DNA of 64,000 nucleotides from Marinibaculum pumilum (GCF_042646425.1 NZ_JBHRTR010000034.1:186001-250000); one strand, 5' to 3'; positions 41,088-49,588 are shown, counted from the stretch's first letter. Notes: generated by a model from the letters alone, not told the origin. Made by a program: numbers and translations.

Positions 41088-41675
41088 CTATCTGCCCAGC
41101 CCCGCCAGAAATGTCTCCGCCACCATCCCCGCATAGGCCTCCGGCCCCACCGGCCCGGCCGGGTCGTACCAGACATAGGTGTAGTTGATCATGCCGATCA
41201 GCATCATGGTCTGGGCGGGGCGGGCGGCGGGCGGGGTGCGGCCGGCGTCGAGGTCGCCGACCAGGCCGCCGATCACCGCCAGGATGGCGCGCTGCTTCGC
41301 CACGATGGCGGCGCGGTCCTCGTCGCCCAGGTTCTGCAGGTCGTGCAGCAGGACCACCTGCAGGTCCTGGGAGCCGGCATTGATGACGCACATGCGGGCG
41401 ACGGCGCCGCGGAAGCGGGCCTCCAGGCTGTCGCCGTCCTGCGCGGCGTCCCGCAGTTCCGCCAGCATCATGTCGAGATGCTCGTGCAGCATCTCCGACA
41501 GGATCGCCTCCTTCGACGCGAAGTAGTGATAGAGCAGGCCGCGCGACATGCCGTTGGCGGCGGCCAGGTCGGCGATGGTGGCGTTGGGATAGCCGCGGGC
41601 GGCGAACAGCGCGGCGGAGCGGCGCAGGATCTCCTTCCGGATTTCCGGATAGTTCTCCGCCTGGGTGCGCGCCAT
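41088..41675 (-). CDS. TetR/AcrR family regulator of catabolic cluster 2
   Basis: A 195-residue regulator. The HTH domain shows IRKEILRRSAALFAARGYPNATIADLAAANGMSRGLLYHYFASKEAILSEML. The C-terminal domain matches the TetR_C branch seen beside phenylacetate/CoA-ligase genes. It lies 39 bp after the CoA-ligase gene on the same strand, and is the obvious candidate to bind the perfect palindrome at 43126-43141 in the divergent promoter. The inducer is probably a CoA thioester, by analogy with PaaR (inferred). Confidence 0.92.
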   Translation of the reverse strand: MARTQAENYPEIRKEILRRSAALFAARGYPNATIADLAAANGMSRGLLYHYFASKEAILSEMLHEHLDMMLAELRDAAQDGDSLEARFRGAVARMCVINAGSQDLQVVLLHDLQNLGDEDRAAIVAKQRAILAVIGGLVGDLDAGRTPPAARPAQTMMLIGMINYTYVWYDPAGPVGPEAYAGMVAETFLAGLGR

Positions 41676-41714
41676 CTTCTCGCCCTGTCGTGGGTTCCGT
41701 CCCGTCGCGATCCG

Positions 41715-43049
41715 TTACTTGCGGACCTGCACCCGCTGCGCCTTCGCCTCGTAGCGGGGCAGGGTGCCTTCCGGGTGGCATTCCACCGGCACCTTCAGGC
41801 CCAGCCGGCTCTGCAGCGCGCGGCCGACCGTGCCGGCCAGGTCGTCGGCGCTGCCGTTGTAGCTGCGCTCATGCTCGATGGCGACGACCATCTCCTTGGG
41901 CGAGACCTCCAGGCTGTCGACATAGATCTGCCAGGCCTCCTTCACCGTGCCCGGCGTACCGGCGACGACATCCTCGATCTGCGACGGATAGACCAGCACC
42001 CCGCGCACCTTCAGCATGTCGTCCGACCGGCCGATGATGCGGCCGATCTTCGCCATGCCCTTGCGCCCGCAGGGGCAGTCCCAGGGCTGGTCGGAGATCC
42101 GCACCAGGTCGCGGGTGCGCCAGCGCACCACCGGCGAGGCCTGCTTGTCCAGGGTGGTGACGACGATCTCGCCGATCTCCCCCGGGCCGACGGGCTTGAA
42201 GGTATCGGGGTCGAGGATCTCGGTCAGCACGCTGTCCTCGTTGATCAGGTGCATCTCGTCGTTTTCGTGGCTGTGCGGGCAGGCGACGGAGACGATCGGC
42301 CCGCCGGCCTCAGTGGTGCCGTAGGTGTTGAAGCTCTTGAAGCCGTCCGGCAGCTCCGCCTCCAGCTCGTCGCGGAAGGCGCGGCTGACCGACTGGCCGC
42401 CGATCACCGCGAAGCGCAGGCGCCATTCGGTCTTCGGGTCGATCCCCTTCTCCCGTGCCGCACGGATCAGGGAGGCGAGGAAGACCGGCGAGACCGTGGC
42501 CAGGTCCCACTGCATGTCGCGCATCCATTCCGCCACCAGGTCCGACCGGCCCGGCCCGACGGGAAAGTTGATCACCCCCAGCTCCGCCATCCCCAGGTCG
42601 TAGGCCAGGCCGCCGACCCAGAGCCCGAAGCCGAAGCCGTTATAGCCGCGATGGCCGGGCCGCAGGCCATGGGCGTAGAGCTGCCGCGCGACCTGCTTCG
42701 CCAGCAGGCCCTTCATGTCCCAGTCGGTATAGCCGAAAAGCACCGGCAGCCCGGTGGTGCCGGAAGTGGCGCAGAAGCGGGTGACCCTGCCCACATCCTC
42801 GGTCAGCATCGGGAAGGGGTAGCGTTCGCGCAGCTGGCTCTTGTCCAGGAACGGCACCGACGCCAGGGCCTGCGGGTCGGCCAGGTCCTTCGGATGCACG
42901 CCGCCCTTGGCGAACTGCGCCACCCATTCCGGCGCCGCCGCCAGCCGGGCGCCCAGCTTCGCCAGCTTGGCATGCTGGATCGCCTGCAAATCGTCGCGGT
43001 CCAGCGCTTCCATTTCCGGATGCAGCATGGTGGCGTTGGGCTGGCCCAT
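41715..43049 (-). CDS. Phenylacetate-CoA ligase family protein (PaaK-like)
   Basis: A 444-residue AMP-forming ligase. The phosphate loop is FCATSGTTGLPVLFGYT. Other marks are LDKSQLRERYPFPM, FNTYGTTEAGGP and GRSDDMLKVRGVLVYPSQIEDVV, all typical of PaaK. A cysteine group (CPCGRKG) matches the family too. It activates an aryl or aryl-acetic acid to the CoA thioester. The start at 43049 (MGQPNATMLHPEME) follows gggagagacg. Divergent from the dioxygenase operon, so it probably acts on the same pathway. The exact acid cannot be told from sequence. Confidence 0.93.
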   Translation of the reverse strand: MGQPNATMLHPEMEALDRDDLQAIQHAKLAKLGARLAAAPEWVAQFAKGGVHPKDLADPQALASVPFLDKSQLRERYPFPMLTEDVGRVTRFCATSGTTGLPVLFGYTDWDMKGLLAKQVARQLYAHGLRPGHRGYNGFGFGLWVGGLAYDLGMAELGVINFPVGPGRSDLVAEWMRDMQWDLATVSPVFLASLIRAAREKGIDPKTEWRLRFAVIGGQSVSRAFRDELEAELPDGFKSFNTYGTTEAGGPIVSVACPHSHENDEMHLINEDSVLTEILDPDTFKPVGPGEIGEIVVTTLDKQASPVVRWRTRDLVRISDQPWDCPCGRKGMAKIGRIIGRSDDMLKVRGVLVYPSQIEDVVAGTPGTVKEAWQIYVDSLEVSPKEMVVAIEHERSYNGSADDLAGTVGRALQSRLGLKVPVECHPEGTLPRYEAKAQRVQVRK

Positions 43050-43125
43050 CTTGGCGTCTCTCCCGATCCTCGTTGGCTGTGCAGGCTTGCACATTTTGTC
43101 GCAGCGTATTATAAACCGGACAACC

Positions 43126-43141
43126 GGTCAATTAATTGACC
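43126..43141. promoter_or_regulatory. Perfect 16 bp palindrome, probable TetR operator
   Basis: GGTCAATTAATTGACC is a perfect palindrome in the 120 bp between the divergent CoA-ligase and dioxygenase genes, next to a TATTATAAA element (43107-43115). Size and position fit a TetR operator controlling both directions. Confidence 0.65.
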
Positions 43142-43169
43142 AGACCAGTGACGGATCCGGGAGGGCGAC

Positions 43170-44462
43170 ATGAACCTGGCCTTGCACGACACCGGCCTGA
43201 CAGCGGCGGCGGCAGTGCCGGACCTCGGCCGGCTGATCCGCGACGACCATGTCCACGGCTCGCTCTACAGCGATGCGGCGGTCTTCCAGGCGGAGCTGGA
43301 GCGGATCTGGTACCGCACCTGGGTCTATGTCGGCCATGAGAGCGAGGTGCCCAACCCCGACGACTTCGTTCTGAAGTCGATCGGCCCGCAGCCCGTCATC
43401 ATGACCCGCGATCGCGACCGGCGGATCCACCTGCTGCAGAACCGCTGCCCGCATCGCGGCAACCAGGTCTGCATGCAGGCGAAGGGCAATGCGCGCACCT
43501 TCACCTGCCCGTTCCACAAATGGACCTTCGCCAATACCGGCAAGCTGACCGCCTTCGCCTTCCCCGACGGCTATGAGGGACAGGACATGGAGGCGCTGGG
43601 CCTGGGCCTGGGCCGGGTGCCGCGGGTGGCGAGCTACCGGGGCTTCGTCTTCGGCTCCTTCGCGACCGAAGGGCCCAGCCTGATCGAGTATCTGGGCGGC
43701 GCCGCGCAGACCCTGGACCGGGTCTGCGATATGTCGCCGGAGGGCGAGGTGGAACTGACCGCCGGCTTCCTGCAGCACCGGGTGAAGGCGAACTGGAAGT
43801 TCGTGCTGGAGAACGAGACCGACGGCTATCACCCCGCCTTCGTCCATGCCTCGATCTTCTCCGCGGTGCAATCCGGCATCGGCGCGCTGTATGGGCCACG
43901 CTCCACGGCGCTGACCCGCGACTTCGGCAACGGCCATACCGAGCTGGACCTGCGCCCCGAATTCCGCCGGCTTGACAAGCCGATGGGCTGGTTCGGCACC
44001 TCCACCGACCGGCTGCCCGACTATGCCGCGAAGATGGAAGCCGCCTATGGAGCGGAGCGGGCGCGCCAGATCATGATCGACGGCGTGCCGCATGTGATGA
44101 TCTTCCCCAATCTGTTCATTGCGGAGATCCAGGTCTTCGTGCTGCAGGCGCGCGCCGTCGACGATACGGTGCAGCATGTCACCGCGCTGCAGTTCAAGGG
44201 CGCACCCGACCTGAACCGCCGCCTGCGCCAGCAGACCATGGGTTCGGTCGGCCCGGCCGGCTTCCTGCTGGCCGACGATTCCGAGATGTACGAGCGCACC
44301 CATCGCGGCGTGCAGAGCCTGCAGCCGGAATGGCTCTACCTCGGCCGCGGCCGCCATCGCGAGCGCCGCGACGAGGACGGCCATATGGTCGCCCATGCCA
44401 CCGACGAGGTGCCCAGCCGCGGCATCTGGCAGCACTGGCGCAGCCTGATGGAGGCGGCATGA
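43170..44462 (+). CDS. Aromatic ring-hydroxylating dioxygenase, alpha subunit
   Basis: A 430-residue catalytic subunit. The Rieske cluster ligands are CPHRGNQVC and CPFHKWTF (about residues 92-114). The iron site is in NWKFVLENETDGYHPAFVHASI, with the expected Asp and His. It resembles the benzoate/anthranilate dioxygenase group. Its stop overlaps the beta-subunit start by ATGA. There are no ferredoxin or reductase genes beside it, so electrons must come from elsewhere. Start at 43170 preceded by gggagggcgac. Confidence 0.95.
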   Translation: MNLALHDTGLTAAAAVPDLGRLIRDDHVHGSLYSDAAVFQAELERIWYRTWVYVGHESEVPNPDDFVLKSIGPQPVIMTRDRDRRIHLLQNRCPHRGNQVCMQAKGNARTFTCPFHKWTFANTGKLTAFAFPDGYEGQDMEALGLGLGRVPRVASYRGFVFGSFATEGPSLIEYLGGAAQTLDRVCDMSPEGEVELTAGFLQHRVKANWKFVLENETDGYHPAFVHASIFSAVQSGIGALYGPRSTALTRDFGNGHTELDLRPEFRRLDKPMGWFGTSTDRLPDYAAKMEAAYGAERARQIMIDGVPHVMIFPNLFIAEIQVFVLQARAVDDTVQHVTALQFKGAPDLNRRLRQQTMGSVGPAGFLLADDSEMYERTHRGVQSLQPEWLYLGRGRHRERRDEDGHMVAHATDEVPSRGIWQHWRSLMEAA

Positions 44463-44977
44463 TGTCCGCCGCCGCCGCGCTCGCCGACCCGCCGCTGCAG
44501 GCGGATGCCGACCTGCAGCGCCGGGTGGAAGCCTTCATCTATCGCGAGGCCCGTCTTCAGGACGAACATGAATACGAGGCCTGGGAAGCGCTCTGGACCG
44601 ACGACGCGATCTACTGGGTGCCGGCCAATGCCGACGACATCGACCCGGACCGGGAGATGTCGATCATCTACGACAACCGGTCGCGCATCGGCGTGCGGGT
44701 GCGGCAGCTGCTGTCGGGCAAGCGCTATACCCAGGAGCCGGCCTCCCGCCTGCGCCACATGGTGACCAATGTCGAGATCCTCTCCGTCGATGGGGCTGAG
44801 ATCGCGGCCGGCTGCAACGTGCTGGTTTATGAATCCAACAATCGCGGCGAAACCCTCTGGGCGGCGCGCACTGACTACAGCCTGCGCCAGACCCCGGAGG
44901 GCCTGCGCATGGTGCGCAAGAAGGTCGCCCTGGTGAACCTGGACAAGCCGCTCTTCACCCTGTCCTTCCTCATCTGA
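44459..44977 (+). CDS. Aromatic ring-hydroxylating dioxygenase, beta subunit
   Basis: A 172-residue subunit with the NTF2-like cone fold. Marks: VEAFIYREARLQDEHEYEAWEALWTDDAIYWVPA near the start, MSIIYDNRSRIGVRVRQL in the middle, and RMVRKKVALVNLDKPLFTLSFLI at the end, all typical of BenB/XylY-type subunits. The start at 44459 overlaps the alpha stop. It is structural: it supports the alpha3-beta3 hexamer and may shape substrate choice. Complete. Confidence 0.95.
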   Translation: MMSAAAALADPPLQADADLQRRVEAFIYREARLQDEHEYEAWEALWTDDAIYWVPANADDIDPDREMSIIYDNRSRIGVRVRQLLSGKRYTQEPASRLRHMVTNVEILSVDGAEIAAGCNVLVYESNNRGETLWAARTDYSLRQTPEGLRMVRKKVALVNLDKPLFTLSFLI

Positions 44978-45029
44978 CCGCCATTCTGAATTGCAGCCGG
45001 CCGGGACCGCCCGGCCGCGGGAGACTTCC

Positions 45030-45842
45030 GTGACCCAGACACGCACCCTGATCGCCGACGGCCTCGTCCTGCTCGACCTTGCCGACGGCGTGGCGCATCT
45101 GCGCCTGAACCGCCCCGACGCCGCGAACGGCATGAGCGTCGACCTGCTGAAGGCGCTGTACGACGCGATCATGCTCTGCCATGGCGAGCCGGACGTGCGC
45201 GTCCTGCTGCTGACCGGGGAGGGCAAGAACTTCTGCGCCGGCGGCGACGTGCAGGCCTTCCATGCCCGCGGCGAGGCGCTGCCGGACTATGTGCGCCAGG
45301 CGACCGCCTATCTGCAGGACGCGGTGCTGTCGCTGTCGCGGCTGCAGGCGCCGGTGGTGATCGCGGTGCAGGGCTTTGCCGCCGGCGGCGGCGGTTTCGG
45401 CCTGGTCTGCGCCGCCGACATGGTGGTCGCGGGCGAGGGCGCGAAGTTCCTGGCCGGCGCCACCCGGGTGGCGATGGCCCCGGATGCCGGGACCTCGGTC
45501 AACCTGCCGCGGCTGGTCGGCATGCGGAAGGCGACGGAGATCCTGCTGACCAACCCGGTGATCGACGCCGACGAGGCGCTGCGGCTGGGCATCGTCACCC
45601 GCGTGGTGCCGGATGCGGAGCTGATGTCCGCGGCGAAGGCCCTGGCCGCCGAGCTGGCGGCCGGCGCACCGAAGGCGCTGGCGGCGACCAAGCGCCTGCT
45701 GCGCTCCGGCATGGGCCTGGGCATGGAGGCCTGCCTGTCGGAGGAGGCGCGCACCGTCTCCGAACTCTCCGGCACCGCCGATGCGCGGGAAGGGCTGGCC
45801 GCGGTGATCGAGCGGCGCAAGCCGGCCTTCACCGGCCGCTGA
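45030..45842 (+). CDS. Enoyl-CoA hydratase/isomerase family protein
   Basis: A 270-residue crotonase-fold protein. It contains the first oxyanion-hole stretch NFCAGGDVQAFHARG and the second, QGFAAGGGGFGLVCAADMVVA, followed by the C-terminal AKALAAELAAGAPKALAATKRLL. The usual catalytic Glu pair is not clear: near residue 140 the motif reads ATRVAMAPDAGTSVNLPRLVG, so the exact reaction (hydratase, isomerase or hydrolase) is open. GTG start at 45030 preceded by gcgggaga. It lies 52 bp after the beta-subunit gene. Confidence 0.92.
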   Translation: MTQTRTLIADGLVLLDLADGVAHLRLNRPDAANGMSVDLLKALYDAIMLCHGEPDVRVLLLTGEGKNFCAGGDVQAFHARGEALPDYVRQATAYLQDAVLSLSRLQAPVVIAVQGFAAGGGGFGLVCAADMVVAGEGAKFLAGATRVAMAPDAGTSVNLPRLVGMRKATEILLTNPVIDADEALRLGIVTRVVPDAELMSAAKALAAELAAGAPKALAATKRLLRSGMGLGMEACLSEEARTVSELSGTADAREGLAAVIERRKPAFTGR

Positions 45843-46576
45843 TGGCCGCCCTGCAGGGGCGCCGCGCCTTGGTCACCGGCGCGGCAAAGGGCATCGGCGC
45901 GGCGATTGCGCGCCGGCTCGCCGCCGACGGCGCGGCGGTGATCCTGGCGGACCTGGATGGCGACGGCGCCGCTGCGCTGGCAGACGAAATCGGCGGCACG
46001 GCCGTGACCCTGGACGTCACCGACAACGCGGCGGTGCAGGCGGCGATCGCCGCCGCCGGCACCCTGGACATCCTGGTGAACAATGCCGGGGTCGATCAGC
46101 ACGCCTTCTTTACCGCGACGGCACCGCAGGACTGGCAGCGCCTGCTGGCGGTCAACCTGCTGTCGGTGCTCGCCACCTGCCATGCGGCGCTGCCGGCGAT
46201 GCAGGCGGCGGGCCATGGCCGCATCGTCAATATCGCCTCGGAGGCCGGGCGCCAGGGCAGCCGGGGCGGATCGATCTATGCCGCGGCCAAGGGCGGCGTG
46301 ATCGCCTTCACGAAGTCGATCGCGCGCGAGAATGCCCGCTACGGCATCACCGCGAACTGCGTCGCGCCCGGCCCGGTGGACACGCCGCTGGTCCGGGCCG
46401 GCATCGCCGCCAGCGGCGAGAAGCTGCTGAAGGCCATGCAGGGCCTGACCCTGGTCGGCCGGCTGGGCCGGCCGGAGGAGGTCGCCGCTGCCGTTGCCTA
46501 CCTCTCCTCCGACGACGCGGCCTTCGTCACCGGCGAGGTGCTGGGCGTGTCCGGCGGCATGGGGATGGGCGGCTGA
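45842..46576 (+). CDS. SDR family oxidoreductase (catabolic cluster 2)
   Basis: A 244-residue classical SDR with an intact active site: GAAKGIGAAIARRLAADGA (cofactor loop), ILVNNAGVDQHAFF, RIVNIASEAGR (Ser), and SIYAAAKGG (Tyr-x-x-x-Lys). The C-terminus has VAYLSSDDAAFVTGEVLGVSGGM. An acidic LADLDGD after strand 2 points to NAD preference. Its ATG overlaps the hydratase stop by one base (TGATG). It could oxidise a cis-diol or a hydroxyacyl-CoA made by the enzymes before it. Confidence 0.94.
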   Translation: MAALQGRRALVTGAAKGIGAAIARRLAADGAAVILADLDGDGAAALADEIGGTAVTLDVTDNAAVQAAIAAAGTLDILVNNAGVDQHAFFTATAPQDWQRLLAVNLLSVLATCHAALPAMQAAGHGRIVNIASEAGRQGSRGGSIYAAAKGGVIAFTKSIARENARYGITANCVAPGPVDTPLVRAGIAASGEKLLKAMQGLTLVGRLGRPEEVAAAVAYLSSDDAAFVTGEVLGVSGGMGMGG

Positions 46577-46648
46577 GCGGGACATCGCCGCTGGAACCTT
46601 AAACCGGCACCGGCGGTTGCGCGGGGGAAACCAGCCAGGAGCCCCGTG

Positions 46649-47497
46649 ATGTCGCAGAAGCAGCCGCCGCAGGAACAAGCCCATCAACCCGGCCGGGAAG
46701 CGGAGATGGTGCCGCCGCCCGACCCGATGCCGCGTCATCCCGGCAGCGGCCGCCTGACGGGGAAGACCGTCCTGATCAGCGGCGGCGACAGCGGCATCGG
46801 CCGTGCCGTCAGCATCCTGTTCGCCCGGGAGGGCGCCCGGCTCGGCATCCTCTATCTCGACGAAGACGCGGATGCCGCCCGTACGCAGGAACTTGTCGCT
46901 GCAGAAGGCGGCGAATGTCTGCTGCTGCGCGGCGATGTCGGCGACCCGCAGGTCTGCCGCGATGCCGTGGCGCGGACGGTGGACCGCTTCGGCGGGCTGA
47001 ACGTGCTGATCAACCACGCGGCCGAGCAGCATCACGAGACCGAGGTGACGGAGATCCCGCCGGAACGGCTGGAGCGCACCTTCCGCACCAACCTGTTTGG
47101 CTATGTCTACATGGTGCAGGCGGCGCGGCCGCACCTGTCGGCCGGCGACACCATCATCAATACCTGTTCCGTCACCGCCTATCGCGGCAGCAGCCACCTG
47201 CTGGACTATGCCGCGACCCGCGGCGCCGCGGTGGCGCTGACCCGCACCCTCTCCAACAACCTCCTGGGGGAGGGGATCAGGGTGAACGGCGTGGCGCCGG
47301 GCCCGGTCTGGACGCCGCTGATACCGGCTTCCATGCCGGCGGAGAAGGTCGCGGAGTTCGGCGCCTCCACGCCGATGGGCCGCCCCGGCCAGCCCTGGGA
47401 GATCGCGCCCTGCTACCTGTTCCTGGCCTGCAGCGATGGCAGCTTCATGAGCGGCCAGGTGCTGCATCCCAATGGCGGCGAGATGATCGGCAGCTGA
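46649..47497 (+). CDS. SDR family oxidoreductase, YghA-like, with Tyr-x-x-x-Arg site
   Basis: A 282-residue SDR with the long hydrophilic N-terminus (KQPPQEQAHQPGREAEMVPPPD) typical of the YghA/general-stress group. The cofactor loop is VLISGGDSGIGRAVSILFAREGA, then VLINHAAEQHH and TCSVTAYRGSSHLLDYAATRGAA. The active-site Lys is replaced by Arg (Tyr187-Ala-Ala-Thr-Arg191), which is unusual because the Lys lowers the Tyr pKa and binds the cofactor. The rest of the fold is complete. AGGAG lies before the start. It is 72 bp after cluster 2 and may have its own promoter. Confidence 0.9.
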   Translation: MSQKQPPQEQAHQPGREAEMVPPPDPMPRHPGSGRLTGKTVLISGGDSGIGRAVSILFAREGARLGILYLDEDADAARTQELVAAEGGECLLLRGDVGDPQVCRDAVARTVDRFGGLNVLINHAAEQHHETEVTEIPPERLERTFRTNLFGYVYMVQAARPHLSAGDTIINTCSVTAYRGSSHLLDYAATRGAAVALTRTLSNNLLGEGIRVNGVAPGPVWTPLIPASMPAEKVAEFGASTPMGRPGQPWEIAPCYLFLACSDGSFMSGQVLHPNGGEMIGS

Positions 47498-47521
47498 CCC
47501 GGCGCAGGCCCTACCGTTCGG

Positions 47522-47527
47522 TATAAT
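47522..47527 (+). promoter_or_regulatory. TATAAT -10-like element before the PAS_5 cluster
   Basis: An exact TATAAT in a GC-rich setting, about 90 bp before the GGAGG at 47617. No well-spaced -35 was found, so this is only a candidate promoter for the three PAS_5 genes. Confidence 0.35.
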
Positions 47528-47626
47528 GGCGTTCGGCGCGTGCCGACCTAGACTGGCGGTGAAACCGGTTCGCCGCCCGCATCCCGCCGGCGGGCCGACC
47601 GGGTCACCCGACCAGCGGAGGCTTGC

Positions 47627-48154
47627 ATCGAGACGCGCGGCACCATCCGGAAGGGCGGCTTCGAGCCGCCGGATGCAGGCGAAAGGGGATCGATCCAGAT
47701 CGACACGGCGCTGCAGTACCGCGAATCGCAGCTCGGTGTCCTGCTGGACTATTGGCGTGCGAAAAGCGGGCCGCGCACCATGCCGGCGCGTGGCGATATC
47801 CGCCCGGCGGACCTGCCCGGCCTGCTGCCGTACATGTTCCTGATCGACATCGAGACGGAGCCGCTGCGCCTGCGCTACCGCCTTCTGGGAACCGCCCTGA
47901 CGGAGGCCGTTGGCCGCGACAGCACCGGCCGCTATTGCGACGAGATCTGTCCACCGCCGGCGATGGCCCGGATCGAGGCGGGCTATCGATGGATGATGGC
48001 CGCGCGGGCGCCGGTCCGAACCCACGGCCGGGCGATCCATCACGTGGTCGGCTTCTACGACTACGAGATGCTGCACCTGCCGCTGTCGCCGGACAACGAC
48101 CGGGTGACGATGGTCGTGGGCGGCCTGTTCTTCGAGATTCCGGAAACGCTGTGA
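47627..48154 (+). CDS. PAS_5 family protein 1, no standard start codon
   Basis: A PAS_5-type (PF07310-like) single-domain sensor: YRESQLGVLLDYWRAKSG, DIRPADLPGLLPYMFLIDI, LRLRYRLLGTALTEAVGRDSTGRY, and RAIHHVVGFYDYEMLHLPLS. The two paralogues that follow share the whole pattern. Homology reaches well upstream of the first in-frame ATG (47780), but between the in-frame TAG (47549-47551) and that ATG the only near-start codons are ATC and CTG. A perfect GGAGG (47617-47621) lies five bases before an ATC at 47627; starting there gives 175 residues, equal to the paralogues. Either ATC is used, or a small sequence change or error has removed the start. Ligand unknown. Confidence 0.7.
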   Translation: METRGTIRKGGFEPPDAGERGSIQIDTALQYRESQLGVLLDYWRAKSGPRTMPARGDIRPADLPGLLPYMFLIDIETEPLRLRYRLLGTALTEAVGRDSTGRYCDEICPPPAMARIEAGYRWMMAARAPVRTHGRAIHHVVGFYDYEMLHLPLSPDNDRVTMVVGGLFFEIPETL

Positions 48155-48197
48155 AGGACCCGCGGATGCCGATTGCCGGAGCTGCGGGACGGTGACG

Positions 48198-48707
48198 ATG
48201 GCCAGCGGCCCCGGCGATCTGCCGGACGCCCCGCCGCGCGGTCCGGTCGGCGTGGATCCGGTCCTGCGGTTCGAGGATCCGCGGCTCGGCGAGCTTCTGG
48301 CCTATTGGCGGAGGAAGCGCGGCGAACGCGAGCTGCCGTCCCGTTCCGACATCCGGCCGGCGGACCTGCTGCGCCACCTGCCCAACCTGGTACTGATCGA
48401 CGTCCAGGCGGAACCGTTGCGGCTGCGCTATCGTCTGCTCGGCACGGCGATCGTGCAGGCCATGCAGCGCGACAATACCGGCGCCTGGTACGACGAACTC
48501 TACGGGCCGGACCTGCTGGAAGAGATCTATGCCGGCTTCCGCTGGATCCTGGCGCACCGCGCGCCGCTGCGGACCTATGGCCGCGCCTTCTATCCGGACC
48601 GGCGCTTCTACCGCTATGAGATCCTGAACCTGCCGCTTTCGAGCGATGGCGCGCGGGTCGACATGGTGTTGGGCGAACTGCTGTTCACCCTGGATTCCGA
48701 GGTCTGA
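48198..48707 (+). CDS. PAS_5 family protein 2
   Basis: A 169-residue single-domain PAS_5 protein with VLRFEDPRLGELLAYWRRKRGE, DIRPADLLRHLPNLVLIDV, LRLRYRLLGTAIVQAMQRDNTGAWYDELYG and RFYRYEILNLPLSSDGARVDMVLGELL. It has no output domain. A GTG two codons upstream (48192) is an alternative start. It is 43 bp after paralogue 1 and clearly arose by tandem duplication. Function unknown; PAS domains bind small ligands or partner proteins. Confidence 0.85.
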   Translation: MASGPGDLPDAPPRGPVGVDPVLRFEDPRLGELLAYWRRKRGERELPSRSDIRPADLLRHLPNLVLIDVQAEPLRLRYRLLGTAIVQAMQRDNTGAWYDELYGPDLLEEIYAGFRWILAHRAPLRTYGRAFYPDRRFYRYEILNLPLSSDGARVDMVLGELLFTLDSEV

Positions 48708-48803
48708 GCCGGCGCATCCCCTGGTATTTCGCCGCCGGGTCGATAGACTGCGTCGCTTCCGGCACGGAGGCCGGTGGCTCCTGCCTGCCCCCGATAATCC
48801 TGC

Positions 48804-48842
48804 TATCCGGCAATCCGGCGATCGGGCAATCCGGCGATCTGG
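48804..48842. repeat. Short tandem repeat upstream of PAS_5 protein 3
   Basis: The unit GCAATCCGGCGATC occurs twice back to back (from 48810 and from 48825), with partial copies on each side (tatccgg, ctggcgac). It ends about 10 bp before the third PAS_5 start and so may change its translation. Repeat number may vary between strains. Confidence 0.7.
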
Positions 48843-48851
48843 CGACACGCG

Positions 48852-49397
48852 ATGGCGGCAACGACACCGAACCTGGCCATGAGGCCGCAGGCCGGACCGG
48901 AACTGGCGGTCGATCCCGATCTGCGGCTGCAGCATCCGCGCCTGGTCGATCTGCTCGCCTTCTGGCAGGGCAAGTGCCGAGACGGCTGGCTGCCGGCGCG
49001 GGCGGACTTCCGGCCGGACGAACTGGTGAAGCATCTGCCCTATCTCGTCCTGACGGAGATCCGGGGCGATCCCCTGCGGATGCGCTATCGCCTGATCGGC
49101 ACGGCGATCACCAAGGCGATGGGCCGGGACCGCACCGGAATGGACTTCCACGACCTCTATCCGCCAAAGTTCCTGACCCCGATGAAGGCCGGATTCCGCT
49201 GGCTGCTGGAAAACCGCCGGCCGCTGCGCGGCCATGGCCGCATCTTCCAGCCCGACCGGCGGCTCTACGACTTCGAGATCCTTAACCTGCCGCTGGCAGC
49301 CGACGGCGAGCAGGTCGACATGGTGCTGCACGAGCTGATCCTGTCCCGCGCCGACAAGCCGGGTGGCTCTGCCTACCGGCCCCGCGGGACCGACTAG
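48852..49397 (+). CDS. PAS_5 family protein 3
   Basis: A 181-residue PAS_5 protein, the third tandem copy: LRLQHPRLVDLLAFWQGKC, DFRPDELVKHLPYLVLTEI, LRMRYRLIGTAITKAMGRDRTGMDFHDLYP, and RRLYDFEILNLPLAADGEQVDMVLHELIL. A longer N-terminus and a 15-residue C-terminal tail distinguish it. No output domain. A short tandem repeat lies directly upstream of its start, and there is no strong ribosome site. Function unknown. Confidence 0.85.
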   Translation: MAATTPNLAMRPQAGPELAVDPDLRLQHPRLVDLLAFWQGKCRDGWLPARADFRPDELVKHLPYLVLTEIRGDPLRMRYRLIGTAITKAMGRDRTGMDFHDLYPPKFLTPMKAGFRWLLENRRPLRGHGRIFQPDRRLYDFEILNLPLAADGEQVDMVLHELILSRADKPGGSAYRPRGTD

Positions 49398-49588
49398 CAG
49401 GCCCGCGCAGGTCGGTTCCGCGATCCGGACTGGCCTGGGTTGCACGCGGCGCCTGTTCCAAGCCGCCGGTTCCTCCGCTATATGGCGCTCTCGATAAACA
49501 GGGGGAACGCCGCCGTCATGGTCTGGCGATTGCCGTCGTGCGCCGGCAATCGCGGACAGGGGGGCCGTTTCCGTGCGGGACGACACCC

